Positions 25,787 to 35,401 of a stretch of 64,000 bases of DNA are shown in pieces. Source of the DNA: Pseudomonas fluorescens HK44 (lineage in GTDB: Bacteria > Pseudomonadota > Gammaproteobacteria > Pseudomonadales > Pseudomonadaceae). Position 1 is the first letter of the stretch, and each line of letters opens with the position of its first letter. The notes beneath the pieces were generated by a model, which worked only from the letters and a program-made list of their open reading frames with translations, was not told the DNA's origin and ran no database searches. Both the position numbers and the translations under genes were made by a program. The DNA is taken from the NCBI RefSeq assembly GCF_000217955.3, contig NZ_AFOY02000004.1, forward strand, positions 248,001 through 312,000, in the 5' to 3' direction.

Positions 25787-26650
25787 TCAGCCTCCCAGGC
25801 TATGGATCAGGTTATCCAGCACTTCGGCGGTTGTTTCATCCAGCTCCGCAACTACCGACGCTCTGAGCTGGTGCGCCAAGCGGTATTCGCTGGGTGTGCA
25901 GTTAGCGAAATGCTTGAAGGCACGAGCGAAGTAGGAAGGGTCCTTGAAACCGGCTTCATAGCCAATGCTGGTGATAGGCATCTGGCTGTTGCCGAGCAAT
26001 TCCTTCGCGAAGTTCATGCGCTTGTTCAAGATGTAATCCATGAAGCCCAGCCCGTAGGCTTCCTTGAACAGGCGGCTGAAGCGAAAGGTCGTCATGCCGC
26101 AGCGTTTGGCCACATCCCTCTGATCGATGTTGTCCCGAAAGTGCTGATCGATGTACAGCAGCACATTGCTCAACGCCTGGTGTTTTTGGTGTTCCGGCGT
26201 CATCCGGATACTGCCCGGAAGGGTCGGGGAGTGGTCGATCTGCATCGTTTTGCGTTGGTCGCGAACATTGCGGCGCAGCTCATAGAGCTGAATGACAGCC
26301 GTCAGGTAGCGATTTTTTTCGGCGGCTGAAAGGGGCAGCACCATGTATTCCCAGACACAGGAGCGCATCGCCCATACGGCCAGCTCTTCGGAGTGCTGCA
26401 CGGTGAACATGGTGATCGGAATGGCCGGTGCGGTGCGTTTGATCTCCAGCAGCATCCTCAGGCCAGGTGTGTCGGGGCGGTCAAAATGGATGCAGATCAT
26501 GTCGGCCTGCATCCCGCTGGAAAATGCGGAGCCTTTCGCCAGCTTGCAGTCGCAGGCGTGTTCGAACTGCGCCATGAGTTCCGGGGTGGACCGATCGTGG
26601 GTCCGATCGAACCAGAGTAGTGATGGCTTCCTGATCACGTTTGACGTCAT
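25787..26650 (-). CDS. AraC-family regulator with an N-terminal receiver-like domain
   Basis: A 287-residue protein. Residues 1-130 look like a degenerate receiver (SLLWFDRTHD start, LRMLLEIKRTAPAIPITMFT, then MVLPLSAAEKNRYL), and residues 175-275 form an AraC double helix-turn-helix: NVLLYIDQHFRDNIDQRDVAKRCGM split by FSRLFKEAYG and SIGYEAGFKDPSYFARAFK, NCTPSEYR. Receiver phosphorylation residues are not evident. It is the first chromosomal gene after the island and is divergent from the Tad/Flp operon, so pilus regulation is a fair guess. Confidence 0.88.
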   Translation of the reverse strand: MTSNVIRKPSLLWFDRTHDRSTPELMAQFEHACDCKLAKGSAFSSGMQADMICIHFDRPDTPGLRMLLEIKRTAPAIPITMFTVQHSEELAVWAMRSCVWEYMVLPLSAAEKNRYLTAVIQLYELRRNVRDQRKTMQIDHSPTLPGSIRMTPEHQKHQALSNVLLYIDQHFRDNIDQRDVAKRCGMTTFRFSRLFKEAYGLGFMDYILNKRMNFAKELLGNSQMPITSIGYEAGFKDPSYFARAFKHFANCTPSEYRLAHQLRASVVAELDETTAEVLDNLIHSLGG

Positions 26651-26945
26651 GTGTTTGGCTCTGGCTTCTGAGGTTCTTCGTGCCTCTATCCGCTGAGTAG
26701 TATTGTCAATGTGCTATCACTTTGCAGACTAAATCCTGATAAGAAAAACCGTATTTAGTTCTATGCGTTCTATGTTCCGCCTGTAAGTCAGTGCCGGGCG
26801 GTTATTTATTGGCGCGTTGCCGGTGTACTTGGGATCAACCGTTCGTCGCTTGCGAATCAAAGAAAATGGCATTTGCTAGCCATTTCTTGTTTTGCCCCTT
26901 CCATAACCTTTTCAAAACCCGATCACCCGGTATTTGGCAGCGCCC
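26651..26945. other. Upstream region of the AraC gene and of flp
   Basis: About 300 bases without a gene between the divergent AraC and flp genes. The AraC promoter must lie here; no clear box is seen. The flp operator follows at 26946. Confidence 0.4.
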
Positions 26946-26980
26946 GCAAAAAAGTCCTAGCGATGTGCAAAATCTTCCTA
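26946..26980 (+). promoter_or_regulatory. Paired direct repeats upstream of flp, probable activator site
   Basis: GCAAAAAAGTCCTA (26946-26959) and GCAAAATCTTCCTA (26967-26980) are direct repeats with starts 21 bases apart, two helical turns. The second copy is followed by ACCCC and lies where a -35 box would be relative to a CTAATGT -10-like element near 27002. The same arrangement precedes tadE at 37767. PprB is known to activate flp-tad in P. aeruginosa; whether this is a PprB-type site is inference. Confidence 0.65.
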
Positions 26981-27071
26981 ACCCCTTCGGTTGTGTCCTG
27001 ACTAATGTTGCATCACGCAGTACATAAGGTGCTGCTTCCCGGAAGAACAACACTCGAGTGAGGTGGGCAAA

Positions 27072-27266
27072 ATGATTATGCAAACAATCAAGGCTTCGGT
27101 ACTGAAGTTCGTCAAAGACGAAGATGGTTTGACCGTTGTGGAATATGCGGTAGCAGGAGGCTTGATTACGGCGGTTGTTGCTGCCGCGTTTACCAGTCTC
27201 GGAACGAATGTACACACCAAAATCACAGCGCTGTGCAATGCCGTGGGTGGTGCTGCTTGCGCGTAA
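27072..27266 (+). CDS. flp: Flp-family type IVb pilin
   Basis: A 64-residue Flp prepilin. A short charged leader (KFVKDEDG) precedes the cleavage site G/LTVVEYAV with the glutamate and tyrosine at positions +5 and +6, then a hydrophobic helix AGGLITAVVAAAF. The prepilin peptidase gene follows directly. ATG 27072 is preferred for its AGGTGG site; GTG 27063 and ATG 27078 are also in frame. It builds the Tad pilus fibre. Confidence 0.92.
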   Translation: MIMQTIKASVLKFVKDEDGLTVVEYAVAGGLITAVVAAAFTSLGTNVHTKITALCNAVGGAACA

Positions 27267-27294
27267 CAATAATTTCCGCAAGGGAGATGCTGTG

Positions 27295-27813
27295 ATGTCC
27301 AAGGAACAGCTGATGGCTACTGTTCTGCTGCTAGGACTGCTGGGCGTGGCGGTGGTGAGCGACCTGCGTCGCCACCGCATTCCTAATCTGCTGATCCTGG
27401 TAGGTCTGGCCCTGGGGCTGGCCGGTCAGGCTTATTCAGGTGGAGTAAGCGGGTTGGGGGATGGCCTGCTGGGCATCCTGGTCGGTTTTGGAGTGTTTCT
27501 GCCACTGTACGCCCTGGGCGGGATGGCAGCCGGCGACGTCAAGTTGATGGCCATGGTGGGCGCTTTCCTCACTCCGTTCCCGGCACTCTGGACTACGTTT
27601 TTCTGCCTGATAGCCGGTGGCTTGTGCGGGTGCCTGATTGTACTCGTGCGTGGCCAGGTGCAGCAGACCTTGGGGCGCTATTGGCTGATGTTGAGGGCCC
27701 GGGCCTATTTTGCACCGGCGGCGGATGAAGTGGCAGGTCAGCCGTTCCCCTATTCGGTCGCGATCCTGCTCGGCACTTTGACCAGCGTTATCTGGTTGCC
27801 TTTGGGCCAGTAG
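27295..27813 (+). CDS. fppA: Prepilin peptidase of the Tad system (A24 family)
   Basis: A 172-residue membrane protein with five to six segments. The two catalytic aspartates of the family are visible: VVSDLRRHRIPN and the GD of MAAGDVKLMAMVG. It lacks the N-terminal methylase domain of PilD, as usual for FppA/TadV/CpaA. It processes Flp and the TadE-like pseudopilins. Start 27295 follows AGGGAG, 28 bases after flp. Confidence 0.93.
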   Translation: MSKEQLMATVLLLGLLGVAVVSDLRRHRIPNLLILVGLALGLAGQAYSGGVSGLGDGLLGILVGFGVFLPLYALGGMAAGDVKLMAMVGAFLTPFPALWTTFFCLIAGGLCGCLIVLVRGQVQQTLGRYWLMLRARAYFAPAADEVAGQPFPYSVAILLGTLTSVIWLPLGQ

Positions 27814-27827
27814 CTTGGGAGAACCTT

Positions 27828-29147
27828 ATGTACGCCATCAGCGAAAAAAATGCCGGGACCTTCGAACGGGGAGCGGTGCAGCGACTGGCGCCTCAGCCTC
27901 GCACTGTCCGTGAGACCGGCCTGGCGGACAATTTTCTCGGTGATCTGGTCTGCAAGCATCTGCACGATGCCGGCGTGCTGGATCTGTCGCGACTGGTCGA
28001 GCGCCTGGCACTGACGGGCGCGGTTCTGGAGGAAATACTGGCTTTTCTGCGCAAGGACGGCCGGGTCGAGATACTCGGCCAGACGAATGGCCAGACGCTG
28101 CGTTATGGCCTGACGGAGCGTGGCCGCAGCGCGGCACGTGACGCCTTGGCGCGTAGTGGTTATATCGGCGCGGCTCCTTTCCCGGTGAGCGCCTACCGAG
28201 CGCTGATCCAGGTACAGACCATTCACCATGGCGGCATCACCGCGAGCGCAATGCATCGCGCCTTCGAGTCCGTGGTACTGGCCGAGCGCATGCTCGATCA
28301 ACTGGGCATAGCGCTGAACTCCGGGCGCGCGATCATGGTTTACGGGCCTGCGGGTACCGGCAAGACTTATATCAGCAGCCGACTGATTTGCCTGTTTGCC
28401 GAATGTATCTGGGTGCCCTATGCCATCGCGATCAACGATTCGGTGATCGAGATCTTCGATCCCCACGTCCACCAGCGGCTGGATGTTGACGAACAGCAAA
28501 GCAAGCTGCTGCTCAGCGAAGGAATCGATCGCCGGCTGATCTGTTGCAAACGTCCGGTGGTTATCACCGGCGGCGAGTTGAATATGGAACAGTTGGATGT
28601 CCACTACGACCCATTCACTCGCCTGTATCAGGCCCCTTTGCAGCTCAAAGCCAGCAACGGCCTGTTCATCATCGATGACATGGGGCGCCAGCGCATAGCG
28701 CCGGCCGAGTTGCTCAACCGCTGGATCGTGCCGATGGAGGAGAAGCGTGACTTCCTCAACCTCGGAGGCGGGCGGCACTGCGAGCTGCCGTTCGACGTGA
28801 TTCTGGTGTTCTCCACCAACCTCAATCCGCTGGAATTGGCCGATGAGGCATTTCTGCGGCGCATTGGCTACAAGCTACCGTTCGGCTATCTGCAACCCGA
28901 TGACTATGAACGCATCTGGCGCCAGGAAACCGAACGGCTGGGCATTCCCTATGACCCGCTGTTATTGCGTTATGTCTTACATCAGCTCTACGAGTCGGAA
29001 AACATGCCGCTGGTGCCTTGCCACCCACGCGATCTGTTGAACATGGCGATCGACCGTCAGCGTTACTTGGGCAGCTCCGGACCGCTGTCGCCAGCGGATC
29101 TGAAATGGGCCTGGCACAACTACTTTGTCCAGCTCGATTTTCTTTGA
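27828..29147 (+). CDS. AAA+ ATPase of the Tad locus
   Basis: A 439-residue protein. Residues 1-160 show a helical winged-helix-like region (VCKHLHDAGVLDLSRLVERL, KDGRVEILGQ); residues 175-400 an ATPase with Walker A YGPAGTGKTY, Walker B LFIIDDMG, a sensor in ILVFSTNLNPLE and arginine in RRIGYKLPF. It is not the secretion ATPase TadA, which is encoded at 31353. It is embedded between fppA and rcpC, so it serves pilus assembly or its control, but I know no defined role. Confidence 0.85.
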   Translation: MYAISEKNAGTFERGAVQRLAPQPRTVRETGLADNFLGDLVCKHLHDAGVLDLSRLVERLALTGAVLEEILAFLRKDGRVEILGQTNGQTLRYGLTERGRSAARDALARSGYIGAAPFPVSAYRALIQVQTIHHGGITASAMHRAFESVVLAERMLDQLGIALNSGRAIMVYGPAGTGKTYISSRLICLFAECIWVPYAIAINDSVIEIFDPHVHQRLDVDEQQSKLLLSEGIDRRLICCKRPVVITGGELNMEQLDVHYDPFTRLYQAPLQLKASNGLFIIDDMGRQRIAPAELLNRWIVPMEEKRDFLNLGGGRHCELPFDVILVFSTNLNPLELADEAFLRRIGYKLPFGYLQPDDYERIWRQETERLGIPYDPLLLRYVLHQLYESENMPLVPCHPRDLLNMAIDRQRYLGSSGPLSPADLKWAWHNYFVQLDFL

Positions 29148-29162
29148 AAAGGAGATACAGAC

Positions 29163-29975
29163 ATGAGTTCTCGTACGCTCACCCTGATTGCTCTGTCGCT
29201 GGTTCTTGGCCTGGGTGCCGCCTGGATGGCCAACAGCTGGCTGAGCGCACGGCTCAATGCCAATCCAGACGACAACCTGAAGACCGTGGTGGTCGCCACG
29301 GTGGAAATCTCTTTCGGGCAGATGGTCGAGGCCCAGCAGGTCGCCGTGGTGCGCATGCCCAAGGACACGGTGCCGGACGATGCCTTCGATGCCACCGACA
29401 AAGTGGTGGGCAAGATTGCCAATGTCTCCATCCTGCGCGGCGACATCGTGCGCGGCGCGCGCCTGGCCGAACACTTGGGGGGCAGTACCCTGGCCTCGCT
29501 GATCGAGCCCAACATGCGCGCCATCTCGGTGCGCGTGGACGACGTGGTCGGTGTCGGCGGGTTCCTCTTGCCAGGCAATCGGGTCGACGTGCTGGCCACC
29601 AAACAGACCGGCAGTAACAGCAACACCCTGGCTGAAACCATTCTGGAAAACCTGCGCGTACTGGCGGTGGATCAGACGGCCAGCACCGACAAGACCCAGC
29701 CGGTGGTGGTACGTGCGGTGACGCTGGAGATGACCCCGGAGCAAACGGTCGTCCTAGTCAAGGGGATGAGCGAAGGCAAGTTGCAGCTGGCCTTGCGCAA
29801 CCCGCTGGATAACCAGAAAAAACCGGTGATCGCTGAGCCTGTTGCCGAGGTCAAACAACTGCCAGCAGCGGTCAAAGTTGTGAAAGTGGTCAAAGTCATG
29901 CAGCACCGTAGTGGCAGTTCAGGGATCACCGTTATTCGCGGTACCGAGGTTAACGTGGTGAAAGCTCAACTATAA
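29163..29975 (+). CDS. rcpC: Pilus assembly protein RcpC/CpaB
   Basis: A 270-residue protein with an N-terminal signal anchor (TLIALSLVLGLGAAWMANSW) and a SAF/CpaB domain: VVVATVEISFGQMVEAQQ, DIVRGARLAEHLGG, MRAISVRVDDVVGVGGFLLPGNRVDVL, and a C-terminal RGTEVNVVKA tail. It is periplasmic and stabilises or gates the secretin RcpA. It has an AAGGAG site and lies 15 bases after the ATPase gene. Confidence 0.93.
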   Translation: MSSRTLTLIALSLVLGLGAAWMANSWLSARLNANPDDNLKTVVVATVEISFGQMVEAQQVAVVRMPKDTVPDDAFDATDKVVGKIANVSILRGDIVRGARLAEHLGGSTLASLIEPNMRAISVRVDDVVGVGGFLLPGNRVDVLATKQTGSNSNTLAETILENLRVLAVDQTASTDKTQPVVVRAVTLEMTPEQTVVLVKGMSEGKLQLALRNPLDNQKKPVIAEPVAEVKQLPAAVKVVKVVKVMQHRSGSSGITVIRGTEVNVVKAQL

Positions 29976-30131
29976 GGTTGAGGGGGGCAGAAGCCAGGCA
30001 GGTAAGTGGCATTAAAAAAGGGTTTGCCAGCAAGTTACTGTCCGCAGACTCAAGAAGTACCGATTGATCCTCTAGTCGCTATTGCCGGGCTCCAGGCCCA
30101 TCGGCCAACCCGAGACATCGGAGATCAAGCC

Positions 30132-31349
30132 ATGTTGAACATGAGGGAAGCCACCAACGCGACCACGGCCCATCAGCAAGGCATGCGCCTGCTGATCAGT
30201 AGCCGTGACGCCGAGGTCTTGAAGCATCTGAAAACCTTGAGCCAGGATTTGCCCAACCTGCAGGTGAGCACGCGTCTGGTGAGCAACGGCCATACCGACC
30301 CCTTGTATGGGCTGGAGCAGATGCCCGACTTCCTGTTGCTGCGCGTCAGCCACTTGTGGCGCGAGGAACTGGCGGCCCTGTTGCTGTGTCCCGCGAAGGA
30401 GCGCCCGCCACTGCTGGTGTGTGGGCCCCTGGATGAGCGTGAGGGCATGCGTCTGGCGATGCAGGCCGGGGCCCGTGACTTCCTGCCGGAGCCGGTGGCG
30501 GCGGAAGAATTACAGGCCGCGCTCGGCCGTATGCTGATGGAGGCCCATGCCGGGGAAGGGACGACAGGCAAGCTGATTGCAGTGATGAATGCCAAAGGCG
30601 GTTCGGGCGCCACCATGCTGGCCTGTAACCTGGCGCATCAGCTGAGCATTCGTGGCGGCAGAACCCTGCTGCTGGATCTGGATCTGCAGTTCGGCAGTGT
30701 GGCGCACTGCCTGGATGTGCAGACGCCCCACAGCCACGTGGACGTGCTGCAGCAGATCGAGGCGTTGGACAACGTTGCCTTGCGCGGCTTTTGCAGCCAT
30801 TTCAGTCCGACCCTGCATGTGCTCGGCGGGCGCGCCGGTGAGTTGTGCCTGCCGCAGGATGTACGCCTGGAGCAGCTCGAGAGCCTTCTGCATCTGGCGC
30901 GCAGTACCTATGACTGGGTGGTGGTGGATTTGCCACGGCAGATCGACCACCTCACCGGCGTCACGTTGGAGCAGGCTGACCGCGTCTACATCGTGGTGCA
31001 GCAGAGCATCAGCCACCTGAAGGACGCCACGCGCCTGACGCGGATCCTGCGCGAGGATCTGGGCTTGCAGGGCAGCCGTCTGCAGGTGGTGGTCAATCGC
31101 TACAACAAAAATTCGCCGATCAGCCTCAAGGATATTTCCGAGGCGCTGCGTTGCACGGATCTGCAGAAACTGCCCAATGACTATGCGGTGGTCAGTGAAA
31201 GCGAGAATACCGGAGTGCCACTGGAGCTCCATGCGCCACGGGCTTCCATCACCGTCGCCGTGCGCGAACTGAGCCAGAATCTTATCGGGACCGAGGCCAG
31301 TGGGCAGGGCTTGCTCAAACGTACCTTCAGCCGTCTGTTCGGGGGGTAA
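30132..31349 (+). CDS. tadZ: Tad pilus localisation ATPase TadZ/CpaE
   Basis: A 405-residue protein with an atypical receiver-like N-terminal domain (residues 18-135) followed by a ParA/MinD-type ATPase: VMNAKGGSGATMLACNLA is the Walker A, with alanine in place of the usual KT pair, and LLLDLDLQFGSV follows. This variant is usual for CpaE. It directs the pilus machine to its pole or site. ATG 30132 follows GGAGA; a GTG at 30006 in frame adds 42 residues with no homology. Confidence 0.92.
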   Translation: MLNMREATNATTAHQQGMRLLISSRDAEVLKHLKTLSQDLPNLQVSTRLVSNGHTDPLYGLEQMPDFLLLRVSHLWREELAALLLCPAKERPPLLVCGPLDEREGMRLAMQAGARDFLPEPVAAEELQAALGRMLMEAHAGEGTTGKLIAVMNAKGGSGATMLACNLAHQLSIRGGRTLLLDLDLQFGSVAHCLDVQTPHSHVDVLQQIEALDNVALRGFCSHFSPTLHVLGGRAGELCLPQDVRLEQLESLLHLARSTYDWVVVDLPRQIDHLTGVTLEQADRVYIVVQQSISHLKDATRLTRILREDLGLQGSRLQVVVNRYNKNSPISLKDISEALRCTDLQKLPNDYAVVSESENTGVPLELHAPRASITVAVRELSQNLIGTEASGQGLLKRTFSRLFGG

Positions 31350-31352
31350 ACC

Positions 31353-32792
31353 ATGCTCAGCGACTTTCGTAATCGCCTGCGTCAGCAGTCCGATAAAAAT
31401 GCTCCGGCAGACCTGTCGGAGGTCCCCGTTAGCAGTGCGGACGGTGCCAGTGTGCCCATGGCCTGGGAAGCCAGTGTGCCGGACGTGCTCTACGAGACCC
31501 GGACCAAGCTCAATTCGGTTGAGATCGAATGGCGGGAGAAGATCTACCAACAGTTGCTCAAGGTGATGGATCTGTCCTTGCTCGACACCCTGGAACCGGC
31601 CGAGGCCGGCCGACAGATTCGCGAGATCAGCTTGCGCTTGCTGGACGAGCATTCGGCACCGGTGACGGCCAGCAGCCGCCAGGTGATCATCAAGCAGATC
31701 ACCGACGAGGTGCTGGGGCTCGGGCCATTGGAGCCGCTGCTGGCTGACCACAGTGTGTCCGACATCCTGGTCAACGGGCATGCCTCAGTGTATGTCGAGC
31801 GCTTTGGCAAGCTACAGAGAACCGATGTGCGTTTTCGCGATGACCAGCATCTGTTGAATATCATCGACCGCATCGTTTCCAGCCTGGGGCGGCGCATCGA
31901 CGAATCCTCGCCACTGGTGGACGCGCGCCTGAAAGACGGCTCGCGGGTCAACGCCATTATTCCGCCGCTGGCCATCGACGGCCCCAGCATGTCGATCCGC
32001 CGCTTTGCGGTGGATCTGCTCAACACCGAGAGCCTGGTGCAGATGGGCACCCTGACCCCGGTCATTGCGCTGATGCTCAAGGCCATCGTTCGCGGGCGGC
32101 TGAATGTGCTGATCTCCGGTGGTACCGGCAGCGGCAAGACCACCATGCTCAATGTGCTGTCCAGCTTCATTCCGCACAATGAGCGGATCGTCACCATCGA
32201 GGACTCGGCCGAGTTGCAACTGCAACAGCCCCATGTGGTGCGCCTGGAAACCCGCCCGTCGAATATCGAAGGGCGCGGGGAAGTGAACCAGCGCGAACTG
32301 GTGCGCAACAGTTTGCGTATGCGCCCTGACCGCATCGTGATCGGTGAGGTGCGCGGCGCCGAGGCGCTGGATATGTTGACGGCGATGAACACCGGCCACG
32401 ATGGCTCGTTGACCACCATCCACGCCAACACCCCCCGTGATGCCCTGGGGCGCATCGAGAACATGGTGTCGATGACCGGCTTCACCTTTCCAATGAAAGC
32501 TATGCGCCAGCAGATTGCTTCGGCCATCGATGTGGTGGTTCAACTGGAGCGCCAGGAGGATGGCAAGCGGCGGGTGGTCAGCGTGCAGGAGATCAATGGC
32601 ATGGAGGGTGAAATCATCACCATGACAGAGATCTTCGGTTTCGTCCGGCGTGGCATGGGCGAGCACGGCGAGGTACTGGGCGAGTTCCGTCCCACCGGCA
32701 TGGTGCCGGCTTTCCGTGATGTACTGGGCAAGCGTGGCATCGAGTTGCCGCTCAGCCTGTTTCGGCCTGAATGGATGGAGGGGCAGTCATGA
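31353..32792 (+). CDS. tadA: Tad secretion ATPase TadA/CpaF
   Basis: A 479-residue secretion hexameric ATPase. It has the N-terminal [20 protein letters not shown], Walker [12 protein letters not shown] near residue 255, the Asp box [14 protein letters not shown], Walker [17 protein letters not shown] and the His box [11 protein letters not shown]. It drives Flp polymerisation from the cytoplasmic face. Start 31353 is four bases after tadZ; its end overlaps tadB. Confidence 0.95.
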   Translation: MLSDFRNRLRQQSDKNAPADLSEVPVSSADGASVPMAWEASVPDVLYETRTKLNSVEIEWREKIYQQLLKVMDLSLLDTLEPAEAGRQIREISLRLLDEHSAPVTASSRQVIIKQITDEVLGLGPLEPLLADHSVSDILVNGHASVYVERFGKLQRTDVRFRDDQHLLNIIDRIVSSLGRRIDESSPLVDARLKDGSRVNAIIPPLAIDGPSMSIRRFAVDLLNTESLVQMGTLTPVIALMLKAIVRGRLNVLISGGTGSGKTTMLNVLSSFIPHNERIVTIEDSAELQLQQPHVVRLETRPSNIEGRGEVNQRELVRNSLRMRPDRIVIGEVRGAEALDMLTAMNTGHDGSLTTIHANTPRDALGRIENMVSMTGFTFPMKAMRQQIASAIDVVVQLERQEDGKRRVVSVQEINGMEGEIITMTEIFGFVRRGMGEHGEVLGEFRPTGMVPAFRDVLGKRGIELPLSLFRPEWMEGQS

Positions 32793-33775
32793 GTCAGATC
32801 CCCGGCGAATTTATCCTGGTGTTCCTGGGCATGGTGTTCACCGCCATGTTCTTGCTCAGTCAAGGGGTCGTAGTACCGGTGTTCGGCGAAGCCGGCAAGG
32901 TACGCAAGCGTATCCGCGGCCGCCTTAATGTGCTGGAGCAGGCCAGCAATCTGCCCAATATGCAGACCGTGTTGCGGCAAAAATACCTGCGGCGCCTGTC
33001 ACCCCTGGAAGCGCGCCTGGAACAGTTGCCGGCGATGGAAGCGCTGGCGCAGATGATCGAGCAGGCCGGGCATGACTATCGTGCCTATCGGGTGCTTTTG
33101 CTCGGTGTGTCCCTGGCGGCGATGGGAGGAATCGGGCTCTGGGTATTCACGCAACATTGGTGGATGGCGGCTCCGTTTGCCTTCGTGCTGTTCTGGCTGC
33201 CGATACTGAAGATATCCCGCGATCGCAGCAAGCGCTTCGCCCAATTCGAGGAGGGGCTGCCGGACGCTCTGGATGCCATATGCCGTGCTCTGCGGGCAGG
33301 GCATCCATTCAATGAGACCTTGCAGCTGGTGGCAGAGGAACATAAGGGGCCGGTGGCGGCCGAGTTCGGCCTGACCTTCGCCGATATCAACTACGGCAAC
33401 GATGTTCGTCGGGCCATGCTGGGTCTGCTGGAGCGCGTGCCGAGCATGACCGTGATGATGCTGGTGACCTCGGTGCTGATCCACCGCGAGACTGGCGGCA
33501 ATCTGACCGAGGTGCTGGAGCGGTTAAGCAGCATGATTCGCGGGCGCTTCCGTTTTCAGCGCAAGGTCAAGACACTGTCGGCCGAGGGGCGTATGTCGGG
33601 CTGGATACTGGTGTCCATACCCTTTGTGCTGGCTGCGGCGATTCTGATCACCACCCCGACCTATTTGCCTTTGCTCATCCTTGAGCCCGTGGGCCAGAAG
33701 CTGGTTGTAGGTGCTTTTGTCGCCATGCTGATCGGAATTTTCTGGATACGTAAAATCATTCGGATTCAGGTTTGA
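32789..33775 (+). CDS. tadB: Tad inner-membrane protein TadB
   Basis: A 328-residue protein with a leading segment [19 protein letters not shown], a middle pair of segments and the type II secretion F domain: [22 protein letters not shown], then [21 protein letters not shown]. With TadC it forms the membrane platform. ATG overlaps the tadA stop by four bases. Confidence 0.94.
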   Translation: MSQIPGEFILVFLGMVFTAMFLLSQGVVVPVFGEAGKVRKRIRGRLNVLEQASNLPNMQTVLRQKYLRRLSPLEARLEQLPAMEALAQMIEQAGHDYRAYRVLLLGVSLAAMGGIGLWVFTQHWWMAAPFAFVLFWLPILKISRDRSKRFAQFEEGLPDALDAICRALRAGHPFNETLQLVAEEHKGPVAAEFGLTFADINYGNDVRRAMLGLLERVPSMTVMMLVTSVLIHRETGGNLTEVLERLSSMIRGRFRFQRKVKTLSAEGRMSGWILVSIPFVLAAAILITTPTYLPLLILEPVGQKLVVGAFVAMLIGIFWIRKIIRIQV

Positions 33776-33804
33776 ATCCAGGCCACCGTATAGGAGTGCT
33801 TGTG

Positions 33805-34773
33805 ATGGACTATCTGCTAAGCCTGCTCGACAGTGTCGTGAATAATGAGCGCCTGGCGCGCCTGCTGTTCGTGGGTGGCATCGGCCTGAGCACGGTGCTG
33901 GTTGTCATTACCCTGCTATTGCTGGTGCAGGGGCTGCAGGACCCCTTCAAGCGCCGTCTTGTGATGATCAAACGTAGCCAAGGTGGGACAGCCCAGGGGC
34001 AAGAGCCGCCCAGTAATCTGCAGTTGATGCTGGAACAGGTGGGCCAACGCTTTGGTTCAGTCGCGCAAGGGCAGAGCTCTGCAGTCAGAACCCTGCTGAT
34101 ACATGCGGGCTATCGTTCGGCGAAGGCGGTGCAGATGTACTGGGCAGTTCGCTTGCTGATGCCGCTGATTCTGGTGGGCGTTACGCTACTGGCTCTGTCG
34201 CTGATTCCCAAGCTGTCTCTGAGCATGGGCCTTTTGTTGCTGGTCCTGGCAGTCGGTGTTGGCTGGCTGGCACCGGCCCTCTATGTCGACAAGCGCAAGC
34301 AGGCCCGGATGAGTCGGCTGCTCGTCGCCTTCCCGGATGCCCTTGATCTGATGGTGGTGTGTGTGGAGTCCGGTCTGGCCTTGCCTCAGGCCATCGAGCG
34401 GGTGGCTGACGAGATGGCTGTCAGCCAGGCAGAGCTTGCCCTGGAACTGGCGCTGGTCAACTCTGAAATCCGCGCCGGTATTCCCAGTACCGAAGCGCTC
34501 AAACACCTGGCCGAACGCACCGGCCTGGAAGATATTCGAGGATTGGTCAGCTTGCTGGCGCAGAGCATCCGCTTCGGCACCAGTGTTGGCGCCACGCTGC
34601 GTATCTATGCCGAGGAGTTTCGCGACCGGCGTACCCAGTTTGCCGAAGAGAAAGCAGCCAAAGTCGGCACCAAGCTGGTATTCCCGCTGATCTTCTGCCT
34701 GTGGCCAAGTTTCTTCCTGGTCGCCATAGGGCCCGCACTCATCGGTGTGTTTAAAGCATTCAACATGCTGTGA
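33805..34773 (+). CDS. tadC: Tad inner-membrane protein TadC
   Basis: A 322-residue F-domain protein: FPDALDLMVVCVESGLALPQAI, GLEDIRGLVSLLAQSIRFGTSV and a C-terminal KLVFPLIFCLWPSFFLVAIGP segment. It pairs with TadB. ATG 33805 follows AGGAG; the frame extends to 33772 but that start has no ribosome site. This is the last gene of the first Tad operon. Confidence 0.94.
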   Translation: MDYLLSLLDSVVNNERLARLLFVGGIGLSTVLVVITLLLLVQGLQDPFKRRLVMIKRSQGGTAQGQEPPSNLQLMLEQVGQRFGSVAQGQSSAVRTLLIHAGYRSAKAVQMYWAVRLLMPLILVGVTLLALSLIPKLSLSMGLLLLVLAVGVGWLAPALYVDKRKQARMSRLLVAFPDALDLMVVCVESGLALPQAIERVADEMAVSQAELALELALVNSEIRAGIPSTEALKHLAERTGLEDIRGLVSLLAQSIRFGTSVGATLRIYAEEFRDRRTQFAEEKAAKVGTKLVFPLIFCLWPSFFLVAIGPALIGVFKAFNML

Positions 34774-35134
34774 CAAGGCAGGGGCGCTAAGTAAGGACAT
34801 CCTGACATCCTGGGTAGAGGCTTCAGGATGTCAGCGCGAGGAATAAGCCAGGCAAACTCGAGTCAATGGATGATCGCCGTCGAGCTCTTCGACACCAACG
34901 CTGAAGCGTTGGACGTTCCTTCCAGTCAGCAGCTGTTGTCGTACTCTGCGCCATCCAAACCCTCTCGTCGTCGACGCTCTGTCGAACCAAGGCATGCCCA
35001 GCCAGGTCATGCTGACGACCTGCATAACGACAGGCATGAGTGCACCCGGCTGCTGCTGGCCTAATAACCAGGCAGCTCCGGGGGAAGAGATGAAAAAGCG
35101 TCGTCGCCAGCTCTGTTACACGTTATGTTGCGAG
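34774..35134. terminator. Intergenic hairpin region between convergent tad operons
   Basis: The stretch between tadC and the convergent DUF3613 gene has no supported gene. A perfect 11-base stem lies at 34802-34812/34824-34834 (CTGACATCCTG/CAGGATGTCAG), a probable transcription end for tadC without a marked T tract. Confidence 0.5.
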
Positions 35135-35401
35135 CTACTGCTGCGGTTGCTGGCCCGAGGTGTCTTTGTAGTACTCGGGAATCGGATGCCTGTAGTTGTC
35201 CAGCCAGCGCTGCAGCGCTAATTCCCGCTCGCCGGCCTTGGCCGATTGCAGGGTGGGCGAAGCCGCCTGCCCACCACTCTGCAACACTAGCCAGATTTCG
35301 GTTCCCTGCTGTTGCGGGGAGGCCGGACCGGGTTCTATGGCGTGTGCTGCGAGCGGGAAAAGCAATACTCCCAAGCAGCTGAGTAGGTTCGGTTTCATCA
35401 C
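35135..35401 (-). CDS. DUF3613 small secreted protein of the Tad locus
   Basis: An 88-residue protein with a signal peptide (LSCLGVLLFPLAAHA/IEPG) and the DUF3613 core TEIWLVLQSGGQAAS and LALQRWLDNYRHPIPEYY. DUF3613 genes are often found with Pseudomonas Tad loci; no activity is known. It overlaps the tadD stop by one base, so is translated with it. Confidence 0.85.
   Translation of the reverse strand: MMKPNLLSCLGVLLFPLAAHAIEPGPASPQQQGTEIWLVLQSGGQAASPTLQSAKAGERELALQRWLDNYRHPIPEYYKDTSGQQPQQ

Noticed and set aside
30006..30131. GTG start for TadZ at 30006
   Set aside because: Adds 42 residues with no TadZ similarity; ATG 30132 has a GGAGA site and usual length.
30510..32666. Long minus-strand frames across tadZ and tadA
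   Set aside because: Antisense of genes with full ATPase motifs; no homology and unusual composition.
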